DNA of 27,197 nucleotides, taken from an uncultured Collinsella sp. (lineage in GTDB: Bacteria > Actinomycetota > Coriobacteriia > Coriobacteriales > Coriobacteriaceae). Position 1 is the stretch's first letter. The number at the start of each line of letters is the position of its first letter. The DNA is taken from NCBI GenBank assembly GCA_900548495.1, contig URKT01000022.1:1-27197 (forward strand), in the 5' to 3' direction. Shown piece after piece: positions 1 through 6,090 of the stretch. The notes beneath the pieces are model-generated. The model had not been told where the DNA came from and did not search any database. It was given only the letters and a program-made list of their open reading frames with translations. Made by a program: the position numbers and the translations under genes.

Positions 1-48
1 CGAGATCTGCGCATGTCTCGTGGGCTCGGAGATGTGTATAAGAGACAG
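1..48. other. Illumina Nextera adapter left on contig end (non-genomic)
   Basis: Bases 15-48 equal the Nextera read-2 transposase adapter, ending in the mosaic-end sequence AGATGTGTATAAGAGACAG. Bases 1-6 (CGAGAT) are the tail of the P7 flow-cell oligo, and bases 7-14 (CTGCGCAT) sit exactly where the 8-base i7 index belongs. From memory the index read ATGCGCAG matches Nextera XT v2 N722. Genomic sequence begins at 49. Any ORF starting inside this stretch is an artefact. Confidence 0.97.
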
Positions 49-138
49 CACCTGTACCTCGCAATCGCGCGCCAGCTCCTCGACCGACATCTCGGCATAG
101 CGCGCATACTCACGCCATCCCATCTTGTTCTCATCCAT
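49..138 (-). CDS. N-terminal fragment of an unrecognised protein, cut by the contig end
   Basis: On the minus strand an ATG at 138 follows a strong Shine-Dalgarno (GGAGG at 146-150, 7 nt spacing) and opens a frame of 30 codons that is still open at base 49, where the adapter begins. The visible peptide starts MDENKMGWREYARYAEM and continues acidic and helical-looking, with no signal peptide or membrane segment. It lies downstream of xpt on the same strand, but the hairpin with a T-run at 159-194 separates them, so it is probably a separate transcription unit. I do not recognise the family; thirty residues are too few to assign a role. Confidence 0.6.
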
Positions 139-158
139 ATCAGCACCTCCCCTCATAC

Positions 159-194
159 AAAAAATGTGACAAAGGGACAGTCCCTTTGTCACAT
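159..194 (-). terminator. Intrinsic terminator of xpt built from a dispersed palindrome (family A, copy 1)
   Basis: A perfect 14-bp stem (ATGTGACAAAGGGA at 164-177 and its complement at 181-194) with a 3-nt loop is followed on the minus strand by six T residues. That is a textbook intrinsic terminator placed 28 nt after the xpt stop. A near copy with the same T-run orientation occurs at 8370-8403. Confidence 0.8.
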
Positions 195-221
195 CGCATA
201 CCAATCGCTTGTGTTGCGCGC

Positions 222-800
222 TTAGGCGAAGGTGATCTCGCCGTTCTCGCAGTCCATATCGGCGATACGGGCCAGGCTCTCAACGCGGAAGCCGCGCTGA
301 CGGAGCTTATCGCCGCCGCCCTGGAAGCCCTTCTCCACGGCAATACCGATGCCGGCAACCTCGGCGCCCGCAGCCTCGCAGATCTTGATGAGACCCTCAA
401 GCGCACAGCCGTTAGCCAAGAAGTCGTCGATGATCAGGACCTTGTCGCCCTCGGACAGGAAGCGCTTACCTACAATGACCGGGTACTCCTTCTGCTTGGT
501 GAAGGAGTAGATGGTCGTGGCATACTGCTCGCCATCGAGGTTGATGGACTGCGCCTTCTTGGCAAAGACCACCGGCACGCCGCCAAAATGCTGAGCTGCG
601 ATGCAGGCCATGCCAATGCCCGAAGCCTCAATCGTCAGGATCTTGTTGATCTCGACACCCTCGAACAGACGGGCCCACTCGGCACCCATGTGGTCGAACA
701 GCTCAACGTCGCACTGGTGGTTGAGGAAGGCATCAACCTTAAGGACGTTACCGGCCTTTACGATGCCGTCATGGCGAATACGATCCTCAAGCTCCTGCAT
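222..800 (-). CDS. xpt: Xanthine phosphoribosyltransferase
   Basis: 192 residues, the usual length for Xpt. The enzyme transfers the phosphoribosyl group of PRPP to xanthine to give XMP, salvaging the base into guanine nucleotides in the cytoplasm. The start (MQELEDRIRHDGIV), the VLKVDAFLNHQ segment at about residues 19-29 and the PRPP-binding loop VLIIDDFLANG at residues 121-131 match the Bacillus Xpt pattern closely, as does the late motif RVESLARI. The ATG at 800 has AAGGGG 7 nt upstream. In Firmicutes xpt is often under a purine riboswitch; I see no such aptamer in the 157 nt between this gene and the upstream MFS gene, only a small hairpin (CGCGG/CCGCG) in the leader. It probably has its own promoter and ends at the palindromic terminator at 159-194. 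Confidence 0.95.
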   Translation of the reverse strand: MQELEDRIRHDGIVKAGNVLKVDAFLNHQCDVELFDHMGAEWARLFEGVEINKILTIEASGIGMACIAAQHFGGVPVVFAKKAQSINLDGEQYATTIYSFTKQKEYPVIVGKRFLSEGDKVLIIDDFLANGCALEGLIKICEAAGAEVAGIGIAVEKGFQGGGDKLRQRGFRVESLARIADMDCENGEITFA

Positions 801-855
801 GGCGCAACCCCTTCTCGCGGCAACGATACCGCGCGATTAATAAACGTTGTTCGAT

Positions 856-864
856 AGTCTACCA
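856..864 (-). promoter_or_regulatory. Possible extended -10 element for xpt
   Basis: On the minus strand TGGTAGACT resembles an extended -10 (TGn plus TAGACT) about 56 nt upstream of the xpt ATG. No convincing -35 is seen, as expected for an extended -10 promoter. This is pattern matching only. Confidence 0.3.
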
Positions 865-957
865 CGGACCGACCCCCGCCCGCCCCACAAGCCGCATCGC
901 ACCACAAACCAGTCTTTTTGGGACGGCGCGAATCGTGGCAGACAGCCTCCCAACATG

Positions 958-2262
958 CTAATGGCGGGCGCGCATCTTCACCAAACGCACCATGGCAAGC
1001 GCAAAGCCCACGGCGGCCACAGCCATGAGTACGTAGAACACCGAGCGAAAGCCGAATAGGAATACGTCCGGACGACCTGTAACAAAACTGGTCACGGCCT
1101 CGCCCATCGCCACGCTCATCTGCCCATACAGGATATTCGACGCCACCGTAATGCCGAGTGCCATGCCAGCATAGCGCGCCAAACTACCCAGGCTGCCCGC
1201 AAAACCAAGTGCTTCGCGCGGAGCCGAGCCCATATACAACGAGTTGTTGGGGCTCTGGAAAATCGACGTACCGCACGACATAAACGCGACGCAGCACACG
1301 ATCACGGGGATAGAAGAGTGCTCGTCGAGCGTGCTTACCGCAAAAAGACCGCACACGTACACGCCCAGGCCGACCGCCGTGGGGCCCTCGCAGCCAACAC
1401 GGTCCGAAACCGTACCCGATAGCGGACCGATAAAGGCATTCACCATCGGCAGCGCCAAAAACAGCAATCCGGAAATGTCGGAACCAAACCCATGCGCGTC
1501 CTGAAAATAGAACGGCAGGATAAACTCGGATGCACCAATACCAACGAACACGATGAGCATGCAGGCAAGGTTGATAGTGAAGGCCGAATTTGCAAAGCAG
1601 CGACGAGCAGCCTCGATCAGGGACATGGGGCGCTCGCCGGCCTCCGGCTTAACATGCGGCAGCGTGTAGAGCCCCACGATAAACGAGATTACGCCAATAG
1701 GCAGGTTGATGAGGAAGATACTCTCCCAGGGAAAGCTTGCCACCAGCATGCCGCCGAGCACGGGGCCACACATCATGCCGAGGGCCACAAAGGTCGCGAG
1801 AATACCCATGGCACGGCCTCGTTCGCGCGCCGGAAACGACTCGGTGATGATACCCATGTTGTTAGCCATGGCCGCCGCGCAACCGATGCCCTGAACAATG
1901 CGTGCCAGGATAAGAACCTCGAGCGAGGCCGAAAGGCCGCACAGCAGCGAACCGACCGAAAAGACGATGACGCCCAGCTGGAACACATTCACCTTGCCGC
2001 GCACGTCGCCCAGACGGCCAAACGGCAACATAGCCACGCATGTCGCAAGCAGGTACACCGAGCTCACCAGTTGAATGCGGTCGAGGCCCACGCCCAGCTC
2101 CTTTTGCATCACGGGCAGCGCCACGGTCACGATGGTCGAATCCAGACACACCATAAACGTCATGATGAGCACGGTAAACAGAATCGCCCACTTGTTCTTG
2201 CCATGGGTGTCGCCCTCTAGGGCAATGTGCTCGCGGCGCAGCTGCTCTGCGGTTTTCTCCAT
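958..2262 (-). CDS. MFS drug/solute exporter, DHA2/EmrB-QacA-like
   Basis: 434 residues from the chosen start, with about 12 hydrophobic segments. Family marks are LDSTIVTVALP in the first helix (drug:H+ antiporter motif), GRLGDVRGK after the second helix (MFS motif A) and GPVLGG in helix 5 (motif C, typical of exporters). It is an inner-membrane, proton-driven exporter; the substrate cannot be read from sequence. DHA2 members usually have 14 helices and are longer, so this is either a short member or a 12-helix relative. I chose the ATG at 2262 because GAAAGG lies 6 nt upstream; an in-frame ATG seven codons earlier overlaps no Shine-Dalgarno. It sits between metY (terminated at 2289-2335) and xpt, on the same strand, with no regulator next to it. 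Confidence 0.9.
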   Translation of the reverse strand: MEKTAEQLRREHIALEGDTHGKNKWAILFTVLIMTFMVCLDSTIVTVALPVMQKELGVGLDRIQLVSSVYLLATCVAMLPFGRLGDVRGKVNVFQLGVIVFSVGSLLCGLSASLEVLILARIVQGIGCAAAMANNMGIITESFPARERGRAMGILATFVALGMMCGPVLGGMLVASFPWESIFLINLPIGVISFIVGLYTLPHVKPEAGERPMSLIEAARRCFANSAFTINLACMLIVFVGIGASEFILPFYFQDAHGFGSDISGLLFLALPMVNAFIGPLSGTVSDRVGCEGPTAVGLGVYVCGLFAVSTLDEHSSIPVIVCCVAFMSCGTSIFQSPNNSLYMGSAPREALGFAGSLGSLARYAGMALGITVASNILYGQMSVAMGEAVTSFVTGRPDVFLFGFRSVFYVLMAVAAVGFALAMVRLVKMRARH

Positions 2263-2288
2263 ATCCATCCTTTCGAGTGGCACAACGC

Positions 2289-2335
2289 AAAAACGGGGCC
2301 CCGATCGCCTGCGAACAGTCGCGATTGGGGTCCCG
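2289..2335 (-). terminator. Intrinsic terminator after metY
   Basis: Minus-strand hairpin with arms CGGGACCCCAATCGC and GCGATCGGGGCCCCG (one bulged base on each side), a loop of about 12 nt and then GTTTTTG. It lies about 70 nt beyond the metY stop and just before the MFS gene, separating the two. Confidence 0.8.
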
Positions 2336-2403
2336 CCTACGGAATCGGAACGAAAGGTCGCCGAAGCTTTCTGCCAGCATCGGCGCCTTATGCGAACGCT
2401 AGC

Positions 2404-3687
2404 CTAGCACCGCTCGAGTGCCTGCTCAAGGTCGGCAATCAGATCGGCCGTGTCCTCGAGGCCGCACGACAGGCGCACCATGTCGGCGGAGATGCCACAG
2501 GCGATGAGCTCCTCATCGTTCATCTGACGATGCGTGGCATTAGCGGGATGCAGGCAGCAAGTGCGGGCGTCGGCCACGTGCGTGGCGATCTGGGCGAGCT
2601 TGAGGCTCTTCATAAAGGTTTCGGCCGCCGCGCGACCACCGTTAAAGCCAAAGCTCACAACGCCGCAGGTACCGTTGGGCATGTACTTCTGAGCGATGTC
2701 ATAGTACTTATCGCCCTCCAGGCCCGGATAGCTCACGAAGCGTACCTTGGGATGGCTCTGCAGGAACTTGGCAACGGCCAGGCCATTCTCACAATGACGC
2801 GGCATGCGTACATGCAGGCTCTCGAGCGAGCTGTTCAAGAAAAACGCCGCCTGCGGGTTCTGCATGGGGCCAAGATCGCGCATGAGCTGCGCGGTGGCCT
2901 TGGTAATGAAGGCACCCTCACGACCGAACTTCTCGGCATAGGTCACGCCGTGATAGCTCTCGTCGGGCGTGGTGAGACCCGGGAACTTGTCCGCATGGGC
3001 CATCCAGTCAAACTGGCCGTGGTCAACGATCACGCCGCCCAGGTAGGCGGCATGTCCATCCATGTACTTGGTGGTGGAGTGCGTAACGATGTCGGCGCCC
3101 CACTCAAAGGGACGGCACATCACGGGTGTCGGGAAGGTGTTGTCGACCATCAGCGGCACGCCGTGGTCATGTGCGGCCTTGGCAAAGCGCTCAATATCGA
3201 GCACGGCAAGGGCGGGGTTTGCGATCGTCTCGCCAAAGACGAGCTTTGTGTTGGGCTGAAAGGCAGCCTCCAGCTCCTCATCGGTGCAGTCGGGGGCGAC
3301 GAACGTGCAGGTCACGCCCATGCGGCCCATGGTGTGGGCGAGCAGGTTATACGTACCGCCGTAAATGGCAGAGCTCGCGACCACATGATCGCCGGCACCG
3401 GCCACGTTAAAAATCGCGAGGAAGTTCGCAGCCATGCCCGAGCTCGTGAGCATCGCTGCGGTGCCGCCCTCCATCTCGCAGATCTTGGCGGCAACCAAAT
3501 CGCACGTGGGGTTCTGCAGACGGCTGTAGAAATAGCCAGACTCCTCCAGGTCAAACAGCTTGCCCATGTGCTCGGACGTGTCGTACTTCCACGTGGTGGA
3601 CTGGTAGATGGGCACCTGGCGCGGCTCCGCATCTCCCGGGTGATAGCCGCCCTGAACACATGTAGTACCGATAGTCTGCTCGCTCAT
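2404..3687 (-). CDS. metY: O-acetylhomoserine sulfhydrylase (Cys/Met metabolism PLP enzyme)
   Basis: 427 residues, typical of MetY. A fold-type I PLP enzyme that joins O-acetylhomoserine with sulfide (or methanethiol) to give homocysteine (or methionine). Visible marks: the VPIYQSTTW start region, YSRLQNPT at about residues 54-61, the cofactor region MLTSSGMAAN, the aspartate of MVDNTFPTP and the Schiff-base lysine K207 in THSTTKYMDGH. The family also contains cystathionine gamma-synthase and methionine gamma-lyase; the length of about 430 and the FNVAGAGDHVV and TTPDESYHG segments favour MetY. The ATG at 3687 follows GGGAG. The leader of about 110 nt shows no SAM riboswitch or T-box that I can recognise. 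The enzyme can assimilate the sulfide that the cysteine desulfidase at 8589 would release. Confidence 0.93.
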   Translation of the reverse strand: MSEQTIGTTCVQGGYHPGDAEPRQVPIYQSTTWKYDTSEHMGKLFDLEESGYFYSRLQNPTCDLVAAKICEMEGGTAAMLTSSGMAANFLAIFNVAGAGDHVVASSAIYGGTYNLLAHTMGRMGVTCTFVAPDCTDEELEAAFQPNTKLVFGETIANPALAVLDIERFAKAAHDHGVPLMVDNTFPTPVMCRPFEWGADIVTHSTTKYMDGHAAYLGGVIVDHGQFDWMAHADKFPGLTTPDESYHGVTYAEKFGREGAFITKATAQLMRDLGPMQNPQAAFFLNSSLESLHVRMPRHCENGLAVAKFLQSHPKVRFVSYPGLEGDKYYDIAQKYMPNGTCGVVSFGFNGGRAAAETFMKSLKLAQIATHVADARTCCLHPANATHRQMNDEELIACGISADMVRLSCGLEDTADLIADLEQALERC

Positions 3688-3872
3688 ATCTAGCTCCCTT
3701 GCCTGGGTTACGTTTTATTCGGTTCACGATACCGCTACCCTGCACCCCTCTCAACCCATCCCCAAGGTAGGTTATGGGACAAATTGATTAGGGGTATTTA
3801 TCTCAAGCCTTGGGCATTTGCTCGATAGATAAAAATGAGACATACATGAAGCTCTCGATGATTACATGCCCC

Positions 3873-3904
3873 GTCACGGGTACCATAGGCGGGTACACCG
3901 TGAC
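3873..3904 (+). promoter_or_regulatory. Hairpin/dyad immediately upstream of the Shine-Dalgarno of the 3918 gene
   Basis: Arms GTCACGGGTACC (3873-3884) and GGTACACCGTGAC (3892-3904) pair over 12 bp with a single bulged A and a loop of about 7 nt. The dyad ends 1-2 nt before the AAGGAG of the next gene. It could be a protein operator or an mRNA structure affecting translation; too few T residues follow it for a terminator. Confidence 0.5.
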
Positions 3905-3917
3905 CAAGGAGACAACG

Positions 3918-4364
3918 ATGAAGCAGATCGATACCACCCAGCTCGACACCGCCGCCTGCCAGGCTCAAGCTGCCGAATACCACGCCCGTGGCTTTAACTG
4001 CGCCCAGGCCGTTGCCTGCACGTTCGCACCTGCCGTCGGGCTCGACCCCCAGACCGCCTTTACCCTCACCGAGGGCTTTGGCGCCGGCATGGGTGGCATG
4101 ACCGAGACCTGCGGCGCCATCTCGGGCGCTGTTGCCATCATGGGCTTTGTAATGAGCGACGGCATGGAGAACCCCAAGACCAAAGGCCAGACCTACAAGC
4201 TGTCGCGCGAGATTGCCAAGCGATTTGGCGAGAAGAACACGACGACCGTCTGCGGCGCGCTCAAGGGCATCGGATCGGATAAAGGTCCGCTCCGCAGCTG
4301 CCCCGGCTGCATCGACGATGCCGTCGAGATCGCCTGCGATGTGCTAAAGCAGCTCGCCGAGTAA
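3918..4364 (+). CDS. C_GCAxxG_C_C family putative redox protein
   Basis: 148 residues. Cysteines follow the family pattern: FNCAQAV (C28), the glycine-rich GFGAGMGGMTETCGAISG (C65), VCGALKG (C112) and SCPGCIDDA (C128, C131). The family is small, mostly found in anaerobes and thought to be redox-active or metal-binding; no reaction is established. No signal peptide or membrane helix is visible, so it is probably cytoplasmic. An upstream in-frame ATG exists, but I chose 3918 because AAGGAGA precedes it at good spacing and because the conserved region starts here. It is divergently oriented from metY across about 230 nt that include a hairpin just before its ribosome binding site. Confidence 0.87.
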   Translation: MKQIDTTQLDTAACQAQAAEYHARGFNCAQAVACTFAPAVGLDPQTAFTLTEGFGAGMGGMTETCGAISGAVAIMGFVMSDGMENPKTKGQTYKLSREIAKRFGEKNTTTVCGALKGIGSDKGPLRSCPGCIDDAVEIACDVLKQLAE

Positions 4365-4377
4365 ACGGCAGCAACAT

Positions 4378-4428
4378 AAAACGACGGCCGGCGCGTTTGG
4401 GATCCATCCAAAAGAACGCCGGCCGTCG
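4378..4428 (-). terminator. Terminator between convergent genes, T-run on the minus strand
   Basis: A stem of at least 12 bp (CGACGGCCGGCG paired with CGCCGGCCGTCG) with an interior extension and a long loop lies between the converging genes. On the minus strand it is followed by TTTT, so it best serves the YigZ-family gene; on the plus strand it may also stop the gene ending at 4364. Confidence 0.75.
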
Positions 4429-4431
4429 CCG

Positions 4432-5067
4432 TTAGAACTCGGCAAATTTGGGAGCGCCGACCTCGATCTCTTCGCGCCCCGCCATAAGCTCGCGCATCTT
4501 GGCGCAAAATTGCTCCTGCTCCCCCGCTTTGAATACCAGGTGAAGTGTCACGGCATCCGCGTAATCGGTATCCGAAACCTTGGCACCCGAATCCTGCGCC
4601 AAACGAAGCACCTGCTCATACTGCGGATAGGCCACATGCACGTCAACAGGCACGACACTCGTCATCTCGACAATCTGCCCGGCCTCCCGAGCAGCTGCCA
4701 CCGCCGCCTGCGTCGCCGCAGTATAGGCGCGCACCAAGCCACCAGGTCCCAACAGCGTGCCACCAAAATAGCGCGTCACCACGCAGCAAACATTTTTGAG
4801 CTCTGCGCCGCGCAACACCTCGAGCGTCGGCATACCGCTCGTGCGGCTCGGCTCACCATCATCGCTCTGGCGCTCGCGTCCATCGACTAAAATCCACGCG
4901 GGAACATTGTGTCGAGCGTCGTAATGACGCTTGCGAACCATCTCGATAAAGGCATTCGCCTCATCCTCGGACTCAATATGGACCAGCTGGGCAATAAACC
5001 GGCTCTTGCGGTCCACAAACTCGCCCGAAGCCTCAATATTCGATTGCAGAGTAAAATAGCTGTCCAA
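4432..5067 (-). CDS. yigZ: YigZ/IMPACT (UPF0029) family protein
   Basis: 211-212 residues, normal for the bacterial family. The signature lies in the N-terminal half: KSRFIAQL, HNVPAWIL, then SDDGEPSRTSGMPTLEVL and VVTRYFGGTLLGPGGLVRAY. The C-terminal half has the small ferredoxin-like DUF1949 fold pattern. Eukaryotic IMPACT binds GCN1 to restrain the GCN2 stress kinase; the bacterial role is unsettled. There is no ATG start: two tandem TTG codons occur at 5068-5070 and 5065-5067. I prefer the second because GAGGGG at 5073-5078 then has 5-nt spacing instead of 2. It is read in the same direction as rnpB, which ends 340 nt upstream, and is terminated at 4378-4428. Confidence 0.9.
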   Translation of the reverse strand: MDSYFTLQSNIEASGEFVDRKSRFIAQLVHIESEDEANAFIEMVRKRHYDARHNVPAWILVDGRERQSDDGEPSRTSGMPTLEVLRGAELKNVCCVVTRYFGGTLLGPGGLVRAYTAATQAAVAAAREAGQIVEMTSVVPVDVHVAYPQYEQVLRLAQDSGAKVSDTDYADAVTLHLVFKAGEQEQFCAKMRELMAGREEIEVGAPKFAEF

Positions 5068-5181
5068 CAAAGCCCCTCAACTACAAGCAAAGCAACAAAC
5101 AGCCTCAATAATACGGCAAAGCCCGTACCGTTAACCCCGATAAATAGAACGGCAACGCCAATGACCAGCCAAAGACAGCGA

Positions 5182-5279
5182 GACGGCGTCAGCTGAGTCG
5201 ATTTGGCCCGAAAGAGGAGGGAGCACGCCTTATGGCGGCGACCGACGAATGAGCGCCAAATCGGCCAGCTGACGCCGTC
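5182..5279. repeat. Structured palindromic element E1
   Basis: Arms GACGGCGTCAGCTG (5182-5195) and its exact complement (5266-5279) pair over 14 bp. A second helix inside (CGATTTGG 5199-5206 with CCAAATCG 5256-5263) and a small CGCC-TTAT-GGCG hairpin make a branched structure of 98 nt. It lies between yigZ and element E2. The bases just outside its left arm (ACAGCGA) also occur just outside the left arm of E2 copy 2 at 8434, hinting at a shared origin. Confidence 0.7.
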
Positions 5280-5283
5280 GAAG

Positions 5284-5394
5284 GCGAGAACCCGTCAGCG
5301 CGAGCAAGGTGCCTTGAAAGACGAGGGCATTGATCTTATGGTCATGCCCGAAGGCTTGAAAGGCAGATTGCCGCGCCGACGGGTTCGCAGCGTC
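5284..5394. repeat. Structured element E2, copy 1 (candidate conserved RNA or mobile palindrome)
   Basis: A 14-bp outer stem (5289-5302 with 5372-5385, one A-C mismatch) encloses three small hairpins: CAAG-GTGC-CTTG, a GGGCAT...ATGCCC hairpin with a bulged T, and GGCA-GAT-TGCC. A second copy at 8434-8550 keeps all three hairpins and the flanks GCGA and GCAGCGTC while changing the stems in compensating pairs. It lies 12 nt from the 3' end of rnpB, on its downstream side. The transcribed strand, if any, is unknown. Confidence 0.75.
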
Positions 5395-5406
5395 AACATA
5401 GTTGCC

Positions 5407-5762
5407 AAGTGGGCCTATAAGCCGGGTTCTGTCGTGAACGGTCATTTATCTTGTCTGCACGTTACCGTGCAGCTCCACGCACGCTACCCGAACGCGGACC
5501 GGGCCGGCCCATAGCGTTCCTATTCGCGCTTGCTCCGGATGGGGCTTGCCAAGCCGCCGTGTTGCCACGACGCTGGTGGTCTCTTACACCACCGTTTCAG
5601 CTTTTCCCTTTACGCCTTGCGGCGCAGGTGGGAGTCTTCTTTTCTGCGGCGCTTTCCGTCGGATCACTCCGCCCGGCCGTTAGCCGGCATCCCGCCCTCT
5701 GGAGCCCGGACTTTCCTCACGCGTGCTGCAAGCAGCACATCGCGCGACCGTCTGGCCCACTC
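5407..5762 (-). ncRNA. rnpB: RNase P RNA, class A
   Basis: Read on the minus strand, this contains the universally conserved blocks of bacterial type A RNase P RNA: GAGGAAAGTCCGGGCTCC near the 5' end, the AGAGGGCGGGATGCC block, GGGAAAAGCTGAAACGGTG, TAAGAGACCACCAGC, and ACAGAACCCGGCTTATAGGC near the 3' end. The P1 helix pairs AGTGGGCC at the 5' end with GGCCCACT at the 3' end and fixes the boundaries at about 356 nt. It is the catalytic RNA that removes 5' leaders from tRNA precursors. Two structured elements (E2, E1) follow its 3' end and yigZ lies beyond them. Confidence 0.97.
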
Positions 5763-5773
5763 AGCAGTGCAAG

Positions 5774-5800
5774 AGTGTAGCACACCGTTGCCGCAGGCAA
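5774..5800 (-). promoter_or_regulatory. Possible rnpB promoter
   Basis: On the minus strand TTGCCT (5795-5800) and TACACT (5774-5779) are separated by 15 bp. The -10 lies 12 nt before the P1 helix, the right place for a short leader. The spacer is shorter than the ideal 17, so the -35 assignment is weak. Confidence 0.4.
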
Positions 5801-5850
5801 TGGCACAACACAAGCGTTCGACACGATAAACCAAGAACCACGCCATGCAG

Positions 5851-5966
5851 TACAATAGGGTTGTCGATGGGCAATGTCGTCAGTCGAGACGCGACCGCGC
5901 TCCGCACCCCTCCGTCTACTCGGTGCGTTCCCGCCTCCTCCCCGAGGCGGGATGTCGGCATTTTTT
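5851..5966 (+). ncRNA. Candidate plus-strand small RNA between rnpB and rpsA
   Basis: A good -10 (TACAAT, 5851-5856) without a clear -35 is followed by about 110 nt with no ORF of note. This stretch contains two hairpins: CGCACC/GGTGCG (5903-5927) and CCCGCCTC/GAGGCGGG (5930-5951), and ends in TTTTTT at 5961-5966. An 8-bp pair, GGTTGTCG (5859-5866) with CGACAACC (5974-5981), encloses the whole segment. The T-run sits 9 nt beyond the stem, which is loose for an intrinsic terminator. It does not carry the conserved bases of SRP RNA or tmRNA. It could equally be fortuitous structure in the 330-nt gap. Confidence 0.25.
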
Positions 5967-6032
5967 CATGCACCGACAACCAAATAGCCTGTGTACAGCA
6001 TGGGCAGCATCGCGTATCTCGGCACCAAATGC

Positions 6033-6066
6033 AAAAAGGGACCCGTCCATTACGGACGGATCCCTT
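6033..6066 (-). terminator. Intrinsic terminator of rpsA
   Basis: On the minus strand the arms AAGGGATCCGTCC and GGACGGGTCCCTT pair with a single mismatch around a 5-nt loop and run into a T tract. It starts about 25 nt after the rpsA stop. Confidence 0.9.
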
Positions 6067-6090
6067 AAAACAAGTGATCGTCAAACCGAT

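Noticed and set aside
801..957. Purine riboswitch expected before xpt
   Set aside because: The conserved core of a purine aptamer is not present; only a small hairpin is seen.
2227..3693. Plus-strand frame of 488 codons across metY
   Set aside because: Antisense shadow of a clear MetY; the translated sequence is His/Gly-rich with no family marks.
3688..3860. SAM riboswitch or T-box before metY
   Set aside because: None of the conserved blocks of SAM aptamers or of the T-box are visible.
5068..5175. Strongly hydrophobic minus-strand frame (WLVIGVAVLFIGV and onward) before yigZ
   Set aside because: It looks like a membrane helix, but it has no start codon with a ribosome binding site and runs out of frame into yigZ. 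T-rich promoter DNA readily reads as hydrophobic residues.
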